Of a DNA stretch of 13,332 nt, positions 1 through 7,127 are shown one piece after another (the stretch's first letter is position 1; each line of letters opens with the position of its first letter). This DNA is from JAJYTI01 sp035302145 (GTDB lineage Bacteria > Bacteroidota > Bacteroidia > Flavobacteriales > Flavobacteriaceae): positions 1 to 13,332 of the forward strand of contig DATGSX010000077.1 in NCBI GenBank assembly GCA_035302145.1, given 5' to 3'. The position numbers and the translations under genes were made by a program. The notes under the pieces were generated by a model. That model was not told the origin of the DNA, made no database searches, and worked only from the letters and a program-made list of their open reading frames with translations.

Positions 1-170
1 TTGCGTGAAAAACGTTAGACGTAAAGCGTTCTAGTGAATTTCGCTACAAAAACGTAATTCAATCCGAATCCCGCACCACAGGTTAACACCATTTATTCAC
101 AGAAAGTTATTTCGCAATGTTACGCTAAGAACTGCTTGTAGTTTATAAAGATGCTATCCGCCTATTTTTT

Positions 171-218
171 CACTACTCTCCCTTTCACTCTCTCACCAAG
201 TCGCCCACTCGCGCACTC
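171..218. repeat. Pyrimidine-rich tract with 8-bp periodicity
   Basis: Six consecutive 8-mers all end in TC (bases 177-178, 185-186, 193-194, 201-202, 209-210, 217-218), and the last two complete ones, GCCCACTC and GCGCACTC, are near-identical. The strand is strongly pyrimidine-biased here, so the other strand is purine-rich. It lies about 75 bp upstream of the promoter at 293-300. The rest of 1-292 shows no gene on either strand that I can support. The tract may be a decayed simple repeat; no function can be assigned. Confidence 0.5.
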
Positions 219-292
219 GCCGAAACTTCGCATCTCGATTTACGTACTTCAGATGAAGCCGTAGAATACTATATCTTTTTCATTCCTTTCCT

Positions 293-300
293 TATATTTG
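293..300 (+). promoter_or_regulatory. Promoter -7 element for the deacetylase-symporter operon
   Basis: TATATTTG matches the Bacteroidota sigma-A consensus TAnnTTTG exactly. A start of transcription several bases downstream would leave a leader of roughly 15 nt before the ATG at 322. No clear TTG/TTTG -33 element is seen at the usual distance. The match overlaps an in-frame TTG at 298, which argues against that TTG as the translation start. Confidence 0.6.
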
Positions 301-321
301 ACACTTACAAAAACCCCAAAC

Positions 322-2817
322 ATGCGAAAGCTACTCATTGTATTATCCTTTATAGTAACTTTTTCAGGGTTTGCACAAGCACCCGATAAACCGACTGCAT
401 CTGAAATCTATGAGTCTATTAAGCAATTAAACTTCTTAGGGTCGGTGCTTTATATTGCAGCACATCCTGACGATGAGAATACGGCCTTGATCTCCTATTT
501 TGCGAACGATGTGCATGCTAGAACGGCTTATATTTCCTTAACACGGGGAGATGGCGGACAAAACTTAATCGGCCCTGAGCTAAATGAGCTTTTAGGGGTT
601 ATTCGTACACAAGAGCTTCTTCAAGCTAGAAAGCAGGACGGTGGGATACAGTATTTCTCTCGAGCAGTGGATTTTGGATACTCAAAAAATCCAACCGAGA
701 CTTTTGAGTTTTGGGATAAAGAGGAGTTACTTCGAGACTTAGTTTATCGCATTCGCGCTTTTCAACCAGATATTATTATCAACCGTTTCGATCATCGCAC
801 ATCAGGCACAACGCATGGACATCATACGGCATCGGCTATTTTAGGGGTAGAAGCTTTTGATTTAGCAGCGGATCCAGAGGTGTTTAAAGAACAATTAACA
901 GCTGTTGCACCATGGCAAGCAAAGCGCCTATTTTTTAATGATTCTTGGTTTTTTTACGGAAGTCCAGAGGCTTTCAATAAAGTAGATCAGTCCGAAAAAT
1001 TCGGAATAGATATAGGTTCTTTTTATCCGAGTTTAGGATTGAGTAACAATGAAATTTCCGCTTTAAGCAGGAGTGCACATAGCTCTCAAGGCTTTGGCAC
1101 CTCAGGTGCTAGGGGCAAACACATGGAGTACTTAGAGCCGATTCGTGGTGGGATGCCAAACAAAGATGTGTTCGAAGGGATAGATACAAGCTGGAATAGA
1201 TTAGAAGATGGTGCACCTATTGGAGAAATCCTTGCTAGGGTAGAGAAGGAGTATGATTTCCGAAACCCAGCGGCATCTATACCAGACTTGTTAGAAGCTT
1301 ATAGGTTGGTGAAGAATATTAAGGATTCGCATTGGCGTGAAATAAAGTCAAAAGAAATTTTAGAAGTCATCGAAGCTTCTGCTGGATTATACCTTGAGGC
1401 AGTAGCCGAGAGTCCAACTGCTGTTGCAGGTGAGCGAATAAAAGTTGCTATAGAAGCTATAAATCGCAGTGATTTTCCTATTCAACTAGAGTCGGTTGCT
1501 ATAAACGATATAAGGCTAGAAGTGGATACAAGTTTGGAGAATAATTTAAAACATCAAGAAAATTTAAGCTATCCAATTCCTGCTGATCAAAAACCTTCCA
1601 ATCCTTATTGGTTAGACCAACCGGGTACTTTAGGAATGTATAAAGTGGCTGACAAGGATTTGCTTGGATTCCCAGAAACCCCTCCAGCATTTTCTGCTGA
1701 ATTTCAACTAAATTTTGATGGGCTACGAATCACTATAATAAAGCCAATAGTATTTCGCTATACCGACCTTGCAAAAGGGGAATTGTACGAACCCTTTGTA
1801 GTAGTGCCAAAAGCATCGGTTGCTGTAGAAGGGAAGGTGCATGTATTTGGTGATTCCAATACAAAGAAGATTCGAGTAAGGCTAAAGTCGTTTACCGATA
1901 ATTTAAAAGCTAATTTGCAATTGGATGTGCCTAATAACTGGAAAGTATCACCAGAAAAACAGAAGGTGGACATTTCTCAAAAAGGCGCTACACAGTACTA
2001 TGAATTTCTGATTTATCCTCCTACCGAGCAATCGGAAGTTACGTTAACACCACAACTGATTATTGGGAGTGAAGTTTTAGACAAACAGTTGCACGAATTG
2101 TCCTATGACCATATTCCTGCACAGAAGGTGTTGTTATCTGGAGCTAGTAAACTAGTGCATATCGATATAGAGAGAATGGGACATAGAATAGGCTATGTTC
2201 AAGGCGTTGGTGATGAGGTAGGCGACTACTTAAAACAAATAGGCTATCAAGTAGAGGAATTAACGACGGGGGATATAAGCTTGGCAAACTTAAAGAAGTA
2301 CGATGCTGTGGTGTTAGGTATTCGTGCATTTAATGTGCTAGAATCCTTGCAGTATAAAAATGAAATTCTTTTCCAGTATGTCAAAGAAGGCGGAAATGTG
2401 GTTGTACAGTACAATGTAAATCGATCGCAATTAGTAACCGAGGCTATTGCACCCTATCCACTATCCATTTCACGCGACAGGGTAACCGATGAGAATTCTA
2501 AGGTGAGGTTTATAGATGAAAATCACCCGGTATTGCAATATCCGAACAAGATCACACAAAAAGACTTTGAAGGTTGGGTGCAAGAGCGTGGCTTGTATTT
2601 TCCCGACCAATGGGATGCTGCCTTTACTCCAATTTTATCTATGCATGATAAAGGCGAAGAGCCCGTAGAAGGAAGTCTTTTAATTGCGCAGTATGGGAAA
2701 GGTTACTATGTTTATACTGGATTAAGCTTTTTTAGGGAATTACCAGCAGGAGTTCCAGGAGCTTACCGATTGTTTGCTAATTTACTATCCATAGGAAAAA
2801 ACGAGTCCGATGAATAA
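322..2817 (+). CDS. Secreted PIG-L family deacetylase with C-terminal amidotransferase-like domain
   Basis: 831 residues. The open frame extends to a TTG at 298, but that codon lies inside the promoter, and the ATG at 322 gives a clean signal peptide (MRKLLIVLSF then a hydrophobic run ending in GFAQA), so export across the inner membrane is expected. The N-terminal domain (about residues 35-200) carries the PIG-L/LmbE zinc-site motif AHPDDE at 47-52 and a second histidine cluster THGHHTAS at 164-171. The family removes N-acetyl groups from GlcNAc-type sugars or conjugates, and the substrate here is unknown. The middle (about 350-620) looks like beta-rich modules. The last 200 residues (around YVQGVGDEVGDYL, YDAVVLGIRAFN and YVKEGGNVVVQYN) resemble the class I glutamine-amidotransferase/ThuA fold, with no catalytic triad I can recognise. 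It is the first gene of an operon with a 40-residue membrane protein and a sodium:solute symporter, which suggests hydrolysis outside the cytoplasm followed by uptake. The family call is firm; the substrate is inference. Confidence 0.9.
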   Translation: MRKLLIVLSFIVTFSGFAQAPDKPTASEIYESIKQLNFLGSVLYIAAHPDDENTALISYFANDVHARTAYISLTRGDGGQNLIGPELNELLGVIRTQELLQARKQDGGIQYFSRAVDFGYSKNPTETFEFWDKEELLRDLVYRIRAFQPDIIINRFDHRTSGTTHGHHTASAILGVEAFDLAADPEVFKEQLTAVAPWQAKRLFFNDSWFFYGSPEAFNKVDQSEKFGIDIGSFYPSLGLSNNEISALSRSAHSSQGFGTSGARGKHMEYLEPIRGGMPNKDVFEGIDTSWNRLEDGAPIGEILARVEKEYDFRNPAASIPDLLEAYRLVKNIKDSHWREIKSKEILEVIEASAGLYLEAVAESPTAVAGERIKVAIEAINRSDFPIQLESVAINDIRLEVDTSLENNLKHQENLSYPIPADQKPSNPYWLDQPGTLGMYKVADKDLLGFPETPPAFSAEFQLNFDGLRITIIKPIVFRYTDLAKGELYEPFVVVPKASVAVEGKVHVFGDSNTKKIRVRLKSFTDNLKANLQLDVPNNWKVSPEKQKVDISQKGATQYYEFLIYPPTEQSEVTLTPQLIIGSEVLDKQLHELSYDHIPAQKVLLSGASKLVHIDIERMGHRIGYVQGVGDEVGDYLKQIGYQVEELTTGDISLANLKKYDAVVLGIRAFNVLESLQYKNEILFQYVKEGGNVVVQYNVNRSQLVTEAIAPYPLSISRDRVTDENSKVRFIDENHPVLQYPNKITQKDFEGWVQERGLYFPDQWDAAFTPILSMHDKGEEPVEGSLLIAQYGKGYYVYTGLSFFRELPAGVPGAYRLFANLLSIGKNESDE

Positions 2818-2932
2818 CGATAAAGAAAAAAATACTGTCTCAGAAAAGTGGCAAAGCGTGTTCACTTGGATGTTGCTAGCCAACGTGGTATACATTTTAA
2901 TTTTCTATTTAATCATGAAGCTTTTTAACTAG
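2810..2932 (+). CDS. Small single-pass membrane protein, candidate symporter accessory subunit
   Basis: 40 residues. The ATG at 2810 lies within the last codons of the deacetylase gene (8-bp overlap, ATGAATAA) and the TAG ends at 2932, one base before the symporter ATG. This is the arrangement of translationally coupled operon genes. The protein has a charged N-terminus (MNNDKEKNTVSEKWQ), then one hydrophobic helix (about residues 18-37, rich in L, V, I, F and Y) and a short KLFN tail, so an N-in orientation is not obvious. I do not recognise a named family. Some symporters of the same superfamily have small partner proteins encoded just upstream (YhdT/DUF997 with PanF, DUF4212 with acetate-type symporters). 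By analogy this could be a subunit or stabiliser of the following symporter, but those partners are longer and have two helices, so homology is not claimed. It is easily missed because it is below common length cut-offs. Confidence 0.75.
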   Translation: MNNDKEKNTVSEKWQSVFTWMLLANVVYILIFYLIMKLFN

Positions 2933-4606
2933 ATGGAGATAGTAGATTGGATAGTACTCATTGGAGCACTTCTTGGAATTGTTACTTATGGTACTTGGAA
3001 AACAAGGAAAAAAAATGAATCGGTAAAAGACTATTTAAAAGCCGATGATGCCAATTGGTTTGGTATTGGGTTATCGGTTATGGCAACACAGGCTAGTGCT
3101 ATTACGTTCCTATCCACGCCTGGACAAGCTTTTCATGATGGAATGGGGTTTGTGCAATTTTATTTTGGTCAACCCATTGCTATGATTATTATCTGCTTGG
3201 TGTTTATCCCCATCTATCATAGACTAAAAGTATATACTGCTTACGAATATTTAGAAAGTAGATTCGATCGGAAAACGCGTACGTTAACTGCTGTTTTATT
3301 TCTTATCCAACGCGGTTTAGCAGCTGGAATTACCATTTTTGCACCCTCTATTATTTTATCGGCCGTATTAGGTTGGCCCCTTGTTTGGCTTAATATCGTT
3401 ATCGGAGTGTTAGTAATCATCTATACGGTTTCTGGGGGAACCAAAGCCGTAAGCGTTACGCAAAAGCAACAGATGGGCGTTATGATGGGGGGAATGGTGG
3501 TGGCTTTTATTATTCTAATCTATGCTTTACCAGAAGGAATAAACTTCTCCAATGCTATGTCTATCGCAGGAGCAGGAGGAAAGTTAGAGGTGTTGGATTT
3601 CTCCTTTGATTTTGATAATAGATATACTTTTTGGAGTGGTATTATAGGCGGAACATTTCTTGCGTTGTCCTATTTTGGAACCGACCAAAGTCAGGTGCAA
3701 CGCTATCTTACGGGTAGGTCGGTAAGAGAGAGTCAGCTAGGGCTGATTATGAATGGCTTCTTGAAAATTCCAATGCAGTTTTTTATTCTTTTGGTAGGGG
3801 TAATGGTGTTTGTATTCTATCAATTTAATGCCTCGCCACTGAACTTTAATCCGGTTGCTAAGCAAGTAGTAATGGACTCTGAATATGCTTCTGAGTATGA
3901 AGAGCTAGAGCACGCTTTGCAAGAAAATTTTGAAAGTAAAAAGGCGTTGAGTTTAACTTACGGTACCGCTTCAAATACAGAGCGGCAAGATTTAAAAGAA
4001 GCGATATTACTAGCCGATGCGCGTGAAGCAGAATTGCGGAGTAATGCACGTGAGATTATTCAAAAAACCGAAGAGAAAGTAGAGAGTAACGACAAGGATT
4101 ATGTGTTTATTCATTTCATCCTAAACCATTTACCTAGAGGGGTTATTGGCTTATTACTCGCTATGGCTTTAAGCGCAGCTATGTCGTCTACAGCCTCGGA
4201 GTTAAACGCTTTAGCAACAACCACTACCATCGATTTATACAGACGAAATAGAGAAGGAAAGTCCGATAGGCATTATTTAAAAGCATCTAAATGGTTCACT
4301 TTCTTCTGGGGTGCTTTAGCCATCGTATTTGCAAGTATTGCCAGTTTGTTCGATAACCTAATTCAATTGGTAAACATTATTGGATCTATCTTTTACGGAA
4401 ATATATTAGGAGTGTTTTTACTAGCCTTCTTCTTTAGATTCGTTCGCTCTAATGCTGTGTTTACTGCAGCTTTAATCACACAGGCTGTTGTTATCGTGGG
4501 ATATAAGATGGATTGGATGCCGTATTTGTGGTTAAACCTGTTTGGTGCTGCATTGGTGGTAACGCTAGCTTGTTTATTGCAGGTGTTTCTTCCTAAAAAA
4601 GATTAA
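2933..4606 (+). CDS. Sodium:solute symporter (SSS family)
   Basis: 557 residues with about 13 hydrophobic segments, the usual number for the SSS family. The N-terminal segment contains LSVMATQASAITFLSTPGQAF (split around residues 47-67). The loop GTDQSQVQRYLTGRSVRESQ (249-268) and the helix SAAMSSTASELNALATT (414-430), followed by DLYRR, are SSS hallmarks; the serines and threonines of that last helix form the second sodium site in studied relatives. Between the helix at about 282-300 and that at about 391-412 sits an unusually charged stretch (about 310-390, rich in E, K, R and A) that looks alpha-helical or coiled-coil. The solute cannot be read from sequence. Co-transcription with a secreted PIG-L deacetylase suggests a sugar, amino-sugar or related deacetylation product. 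The ATG directly follows the stop codon of the small membrane protein, so translation is probably coupled. A strong terminator follows. Confidence 0.92.
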   Translation: MEIVDWIVLIGALLGIVTYGTWKTRKKNESVKDYLKADDANWFGIGLSVMATQASAITFLSTPGQAFHDGMGFVQFYFGQPIAMIIICLVFIPIYHRLKVYTAYEYLESRFDRKTRTLTAVLFLIQRGLAAGITIFAPSIILSAVLGWPLVWLNIVIGVLVIIYTVSGGTKAVSVTQKQQMGVMMGGMVVAFIILIYALPEGINFSNAMSIAGAGGKLEVLDFSFDFDNRYTFWSGIIGGTFLALSYFGTDQSQVQRYLTGRSVRESQLGLIMNGFLKIPMQFFILLVGVMVFVFYQFNASPLNFNPVAKQVVMDSEYASEYEELEHALQENFESKKALSLTYGTASNTERQDLKEAILLADAREAELRSNAREIIQKTEEKVESNDKDYVFIHFILNHLPRGVIGLLLAMALSAAMSSTASELNALATTTTIDLYRRNREGKSDRHYLKASKWFTFFWGALAIVFASIASLFDNLIQLVNIIGSIFYGNILGVFLLAFFFRFVRSNAVFTAALITQAVVIVGYKMDWMPYLWLNLFGAALVVTLACLLQVFLPKKD

Positions 4607-4621
4607 ACCATAGAAAATAAA

Positions 4622-4649
4622 AAAGAGAGGGAAATGTATCCCTCTCTTT
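4622..4649. terminator. Bidirectional intrinsic terminator between convergent genes
   Basis: A perfect 11-bp stem (AAAGAGAGGGA with TCCCTCTCTTT) and a 6-nt loop (AATGTA). It lies 15 bp after the symporter stop and 24 bp from the end of the convergent DUF2911 gene. The A-rich run just before it provides a T-tract for the minus-strand transcript, and TTTA follows on the plus side, so it can end both operons. Confidence 0.88.
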
Positions 4650-4673
4650 AAGTATAGTAGAAAATTAAACAGT

Positions 4674-5519
4674 TTATTTCAATTGTTTAATTAGCTCTTC
4701 GTTCATTCTAACGTAAGCACCATCGTTAGCCTTTTTAGATGCTTCTAATGACTTCTTAGCAATTTTCATAGCGCTTTTCTTGTCGCCTGCTTTTGCATGT
4801 ATTAAAGCTTGTGCGTGTAGTTGATAGAATGCAGGATTGTCTAACATTTCAATACCTGTGTCTATCCATTCTTTCGCTTGCTTTATATCTCTATCTGTAG
4901 CGTAGTAGTAATTAGCTGCACTTAAATAGTCTTGTGCTTTTGGCGAAGCCGCTCCCATGGTTTCTTCTATAGAAGCCATAGCCTTACTATCGGTAGGCAC
5001 TTCAAACTTAACAGCTGTCATCACGTCGTCCCATGCAAAGGTCAACATAGCAGAGTCGCTAGTGATGTTGTCTATAGAAATAGAAAAAGTTTCTTGGGTG
5101 GTTTTTAGTGCATGAGCTTTAACTGTAGCTTTTGCAGCTATTTTTTTATTATTCCATTCTACTTGATTCCCCCAATTTCCTGTTTCATTGTAGAAAAACA
5201 CTTCCCAATGGTCTTCCGCTGGTATGGTAAATATCGCATACTTACCTGCTTTTACTTTTTGTCCATCTATTTTTACATCGTCCGAAAATTGAATGGTTGT
5301 ATTTGCATTTGCTCCAGTACGCCATAGTTCTCCGTAAGGAACTACATTGCCAAAAATCACCCTGTCTCGTTTGCTAGGTCGTGAGTAATCTAGGCTTACT
5401 TCGGTAAGTCCAACAGTGGTTTTAGAAGTTTCATGAACACTAGCTGCTGGTGTTGTAACTTGTGCGTTTCCAATCCAAATAGCGGTGCATAATAAAATGG
5501 TACTGAGTATTTTTTTCAT
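4674..5519 (-). CDS. Secreted DUF2911 protein with TPR-like C-terminus
   Basis: 281 residues. A signal peptide (MKKILSTILLCTAIWIGNAQ) points to export. Residues about 22-170 match the Bacteroidota DUF2911 family: SLDYSRPSKRDRVIFG, VVPYGELWRTGANANTT, GKYAIFTIP and a W-rich stretch near GNWGNQVEW. The function of DUF2911 is not established. The C-terminal 90 residues (YLSAANYYYATDRDIKQA, then AKEWIDTGIEMLDN and SAMKIAKKSLEAS) are helical with alanine and tyrosine spacing like two or three TPR units. The gene lies 30 bp downstream of the lipoprotein gene with no promoter match between them, so the two are probably co-transcribed and both act in the cell envelope. It ends at the shared terminator. 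Confidence 0.9.
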   Translation of the reverse strand: MKKILSTILLCTAIWIGNAQVTTPAASVHETSKTTVGLTEVSLDYSRPSKRDRVIFGNVVPYGELWRTGANANTTIQFSDDVKIDGQKVKAGKYAIFTIPAEDHWEVFFYNETGNWGNQVEWNNKKIAAKATVKAHALKTTQETFSISIDNITSDSAMLTFAWDDVMTAVKFEVPTDSKAMASIEETMGAASPKAQDYLSAANYYYATDRDIKQAKEWIDTGIEMLDNPAFYQLHAQALIHAKAGDKKSAMKIAKKSLEASKKANDGAYVRMNEELIKQLK

Positions 5520-5549
5520 AATAAATTATTAGAATTATTGGTGTTGATT

Positions 5550-6608
5550 TTATTCTAAGCGTTTAAAAATAAGTTCGTTTTCATCGTTACTTAATCTTAA
5601 GTCATCTCTAGATAACTGAATGTTGTAAGTGGCATCTTCTAGTTTGCTTAAGAATTTATGTTCGTCTTCTATGTTTTCGCAGTGCATTAGCGTTGCGGCT
5701 ACTTTACTAAACGTAATCGTGGTTTCGGAATGCTCGATACTTCCACTTATGTTATTGCAACCTCCGTTACCATAGAAAACACCTTCAGAAATATCAAATT
5801 GCAGATGTGCTGCTCTGTTGTTATCACTGATTTCCTTCCCGTTTATAGCATGTAGCATCCACACGTTATTAAGTTGGTAGATACCATCATATTCCCCACA
5901 GCCTTCGAAGTCTTGAAAACTATCCCAATCTGCTAGTTTTAACTGCAGGCTTACCTTGTGAGTAAAAGTATAATCAGCCATCGTATCGTCGCAAGCTTGT
6001 GGCGAAATAAGTAAATTCATTTCTATTTTATCGTTTTGAATGCGATAGGATTTAGCATGTTCGTTAAGTTCTTTTACTTTTGGCATAGGAAAACTATAGG
6101 ATATTTGGTCTCCGCCAAGTAAACCACCTATATATAGTTTGTTATCATTTCCAAAGCGAATATCCCAAAAAGGCTCGTTTCCAGATGCCTTAAAGCTATA
6201 ATCCATGGTGCTTTCTAACTTGTTGGAATAGTCTGGTTTTTCTTTTCCTAAGATATAGTAGGAAGCTAATGGGCCCTCAACTTCTTTACCGTCCAAATGC
6301 AATATGACAAGACGGTCATCTCTTAAAACAAATCGATTAAATCCTTCTTTGCCCTCTCTATCGATTACTATGATACTGTCATTTTCAATACTATAGGTTC
6401 CGTCTTCTATATGCGCATCTACCATGCGATCTTGGTACAAAACGCTCTCTTCGAAGGTGTTGTCATCGTAAAGATGTAGCTCGTATTCAATCCCAGGGCA
6501 GTCTGCACAAGGAATTATGCCATAAAAACTTTCGTCAATAGCGACATTTTTATCTGCACAGGATACTAGTAATAGTGCAAATAGAAAAAATAAGGATGAA
6601 TTTCTCAT
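5550..6608 (-). CDS. Three-domain lipoprotein: NlpE-like, COG3650-like and META/HslJ-like
   Basis: 352 residues from the ATG at 6608. The frame is open to 6650, but the promoter match at 6629-6636 lies in that extension, and the 6608 start places a good lipobox LLVSC (cysteine 17) after a short hydrophobic stretch. An N-terminal module (about 25-120) has the NlpE signature GIIPCADCPGIEY with cysteines 34 and 37, followed by short beta-strand repeats. A middle module (about 137-230) begins SGNEPFWDIRFG, the mark of COG3650-type domains. The C-terminal META/HslJ-like module (about 244-350) contains NNVWML, GNGGCNNISGS and VAATLMHC. Each module occurs in stress-related envelope lipoproteins; NlpE in E. 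coli senses surface contact and copper through Cpx. The role here is inferred to be envelope stress sensing or protection. It is the first gene of a two-gene unit with the DUF2911 gene. Confidence 0.88.
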   Translation of the reverse strand: MRNSSLFFLFALLLVSCADKNVAIDESFYGIIPCADCPGIEYELHLYDDNTFEESVLYQDRMVDAHIEDGTYSIENDSIIVIDREGKEGFNRFVLRDDRLVILHLDGKEVEGPLASYYILGKEKPDYSNKLESTMDYSFKASGNEPFWDIRFGNDNKLYIGGLLGGDQISYSFPMPKVKELNEHAKSYRIQNDKIEMNLLISPQACDDTMADYTFTHKVSLQLKLADWDSFQDFEGCGEYDGIYQLNNVWMLHAINGKEISDNNRAAHLQFDISEGVFYGNGGCNNISGSIEHSETTITFSKVAATLMHCENIEDEHKFLSKLEDATYNIQLSRDDLRLSNDENELIFKRLE

Positions 6609-6628
6609 AGTAAATTGGTTATGTGGTA

Positions 6629-6636
6629 CAAACCTA
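6629..6636 (-). promoter_or_regulatory. Promoter -7 element for the lipoprotein gene
   Basis: On the minus strand TAGGTTTG matches TAnnTTTG. It lies 20 bp upstream of the ATG at 6608, leaving a short leader. A 16-bp near-palindrome (6646-6661) lies 10 bp further upstream, where an operator or a -33 contact would be. Confidence 0.6.
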
Positions 6637-6645
6637 TAGGAATAC

Positions 6646-6661
6646 AACACGTTAATGTGTT
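6646..6661. promoter_or_regulatory. Dyad next to the lipoprotein promoter, possible operator
   Basis: AACACGTTAATGTGTT is a near-perfect palindrome (AACAC arms against GTGTT, one mismatched pair in the centre). It covers the -33 region of the lipoprotein promoter. A second, AT-only-type dyad GTTAATT-T-AATTAAC occurs at 6670-6684, between the thioesterase stop and this site. Both could be regulator sites. The AT-rich composition makes chance palindromes possible. Confidence 0.35.
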
Positions 6662-6689
6662 ATATTTTGGTTAATTTAATTAACTGGAT

Positions 6690-7127
6690 TTAGTTTTTAT
6701 CTTTTTCTCTAAGAATATAATAAACTCCTTTGCCTTTAGCTAAAAAGTTGGGGTTGTCTTTATGGTAAGCCTTCATTTTACTCACCAAAATTCTATTCCC
6801 TAGTCGCACCACTTCCCCTTCTATATATAGATCTTCTGCTTTTGGTGGCTCTAGGTAATCTACACGAATATCTACCGTAGTCACCTTGTCATTAAACGAT
6901 TCGAACGTCGTTGCACCTACCATTCCTCCAGCTACATCCATCACCATGGACAGAACACCACCGTGCCAACGATTGGAACGAGAATCGCCGATAACCATGG
7001 GGCTAAAAGGAACTTTAATCACTATTTTCTTTTCTTGAATTTCAGTTACTTTTATATCCAATACCTTATGAATGGGGACTAATTGTTCTATGGCATTTTT
7101 AATAATAGCAAGCTTATCTGTCATCAT
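6690..7127 (-). CDS. PaaI/DUF4442-like hotdog-fold thioesterase
   Basis: 145 residues, the usual size for a single hotdog domain. The motif NRWHGGVLSMVMDVAGG (residues 52-68) matches the PaaI-type active-site helix HGG...D, with His55, Gly56-Gly57 and Asp64 in the expected places. The strand TTVDIRVDYLEP (83-94) is the conserved second half. Family members hydrolyse acyl-CoA thioesters in the cytoplasm, and the acyl group is unknown. Two ATG codons occur in a row at 7127 and 7124, and the first abuts the stop codon of the dehydrogenase gene (stop at 7128), so the two are surely one transcript. No Shine-Dalgarno sequence decides between the starts. An 81-bp gap with a separate promoter separates it from the lipoprotein gene. 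Confidence 0.9.
   Translation of the reverse strand: MMTDKLAIIKNAIEQLVPIHKVLDIKVTEIQEKKIVIKVPFSPMVIGDSRSNRWHGGVLSMVMDVAGGMVGATTFESFNDKVTTVDIRVDYLEPPKAEDLYIEGEVVRLGNRILVSKMKAYHKDNPNFLAKGKGVYYILREKDKN

Noticed and set aside
93..101. TTATTCACA, a DnaA-box-like site
   Set aside because: A single match to TTATNCACA is expected by chance at this scale. There is no cluster, no dnaA or dnaN nearby and no other origin feature.
298..321. TTG start of the deacetylase gene eight codons upstream
   Set aside because: The TTG is part of the TATATTTG promoter element, and the ATG at 322 gives a normal signal peptide.
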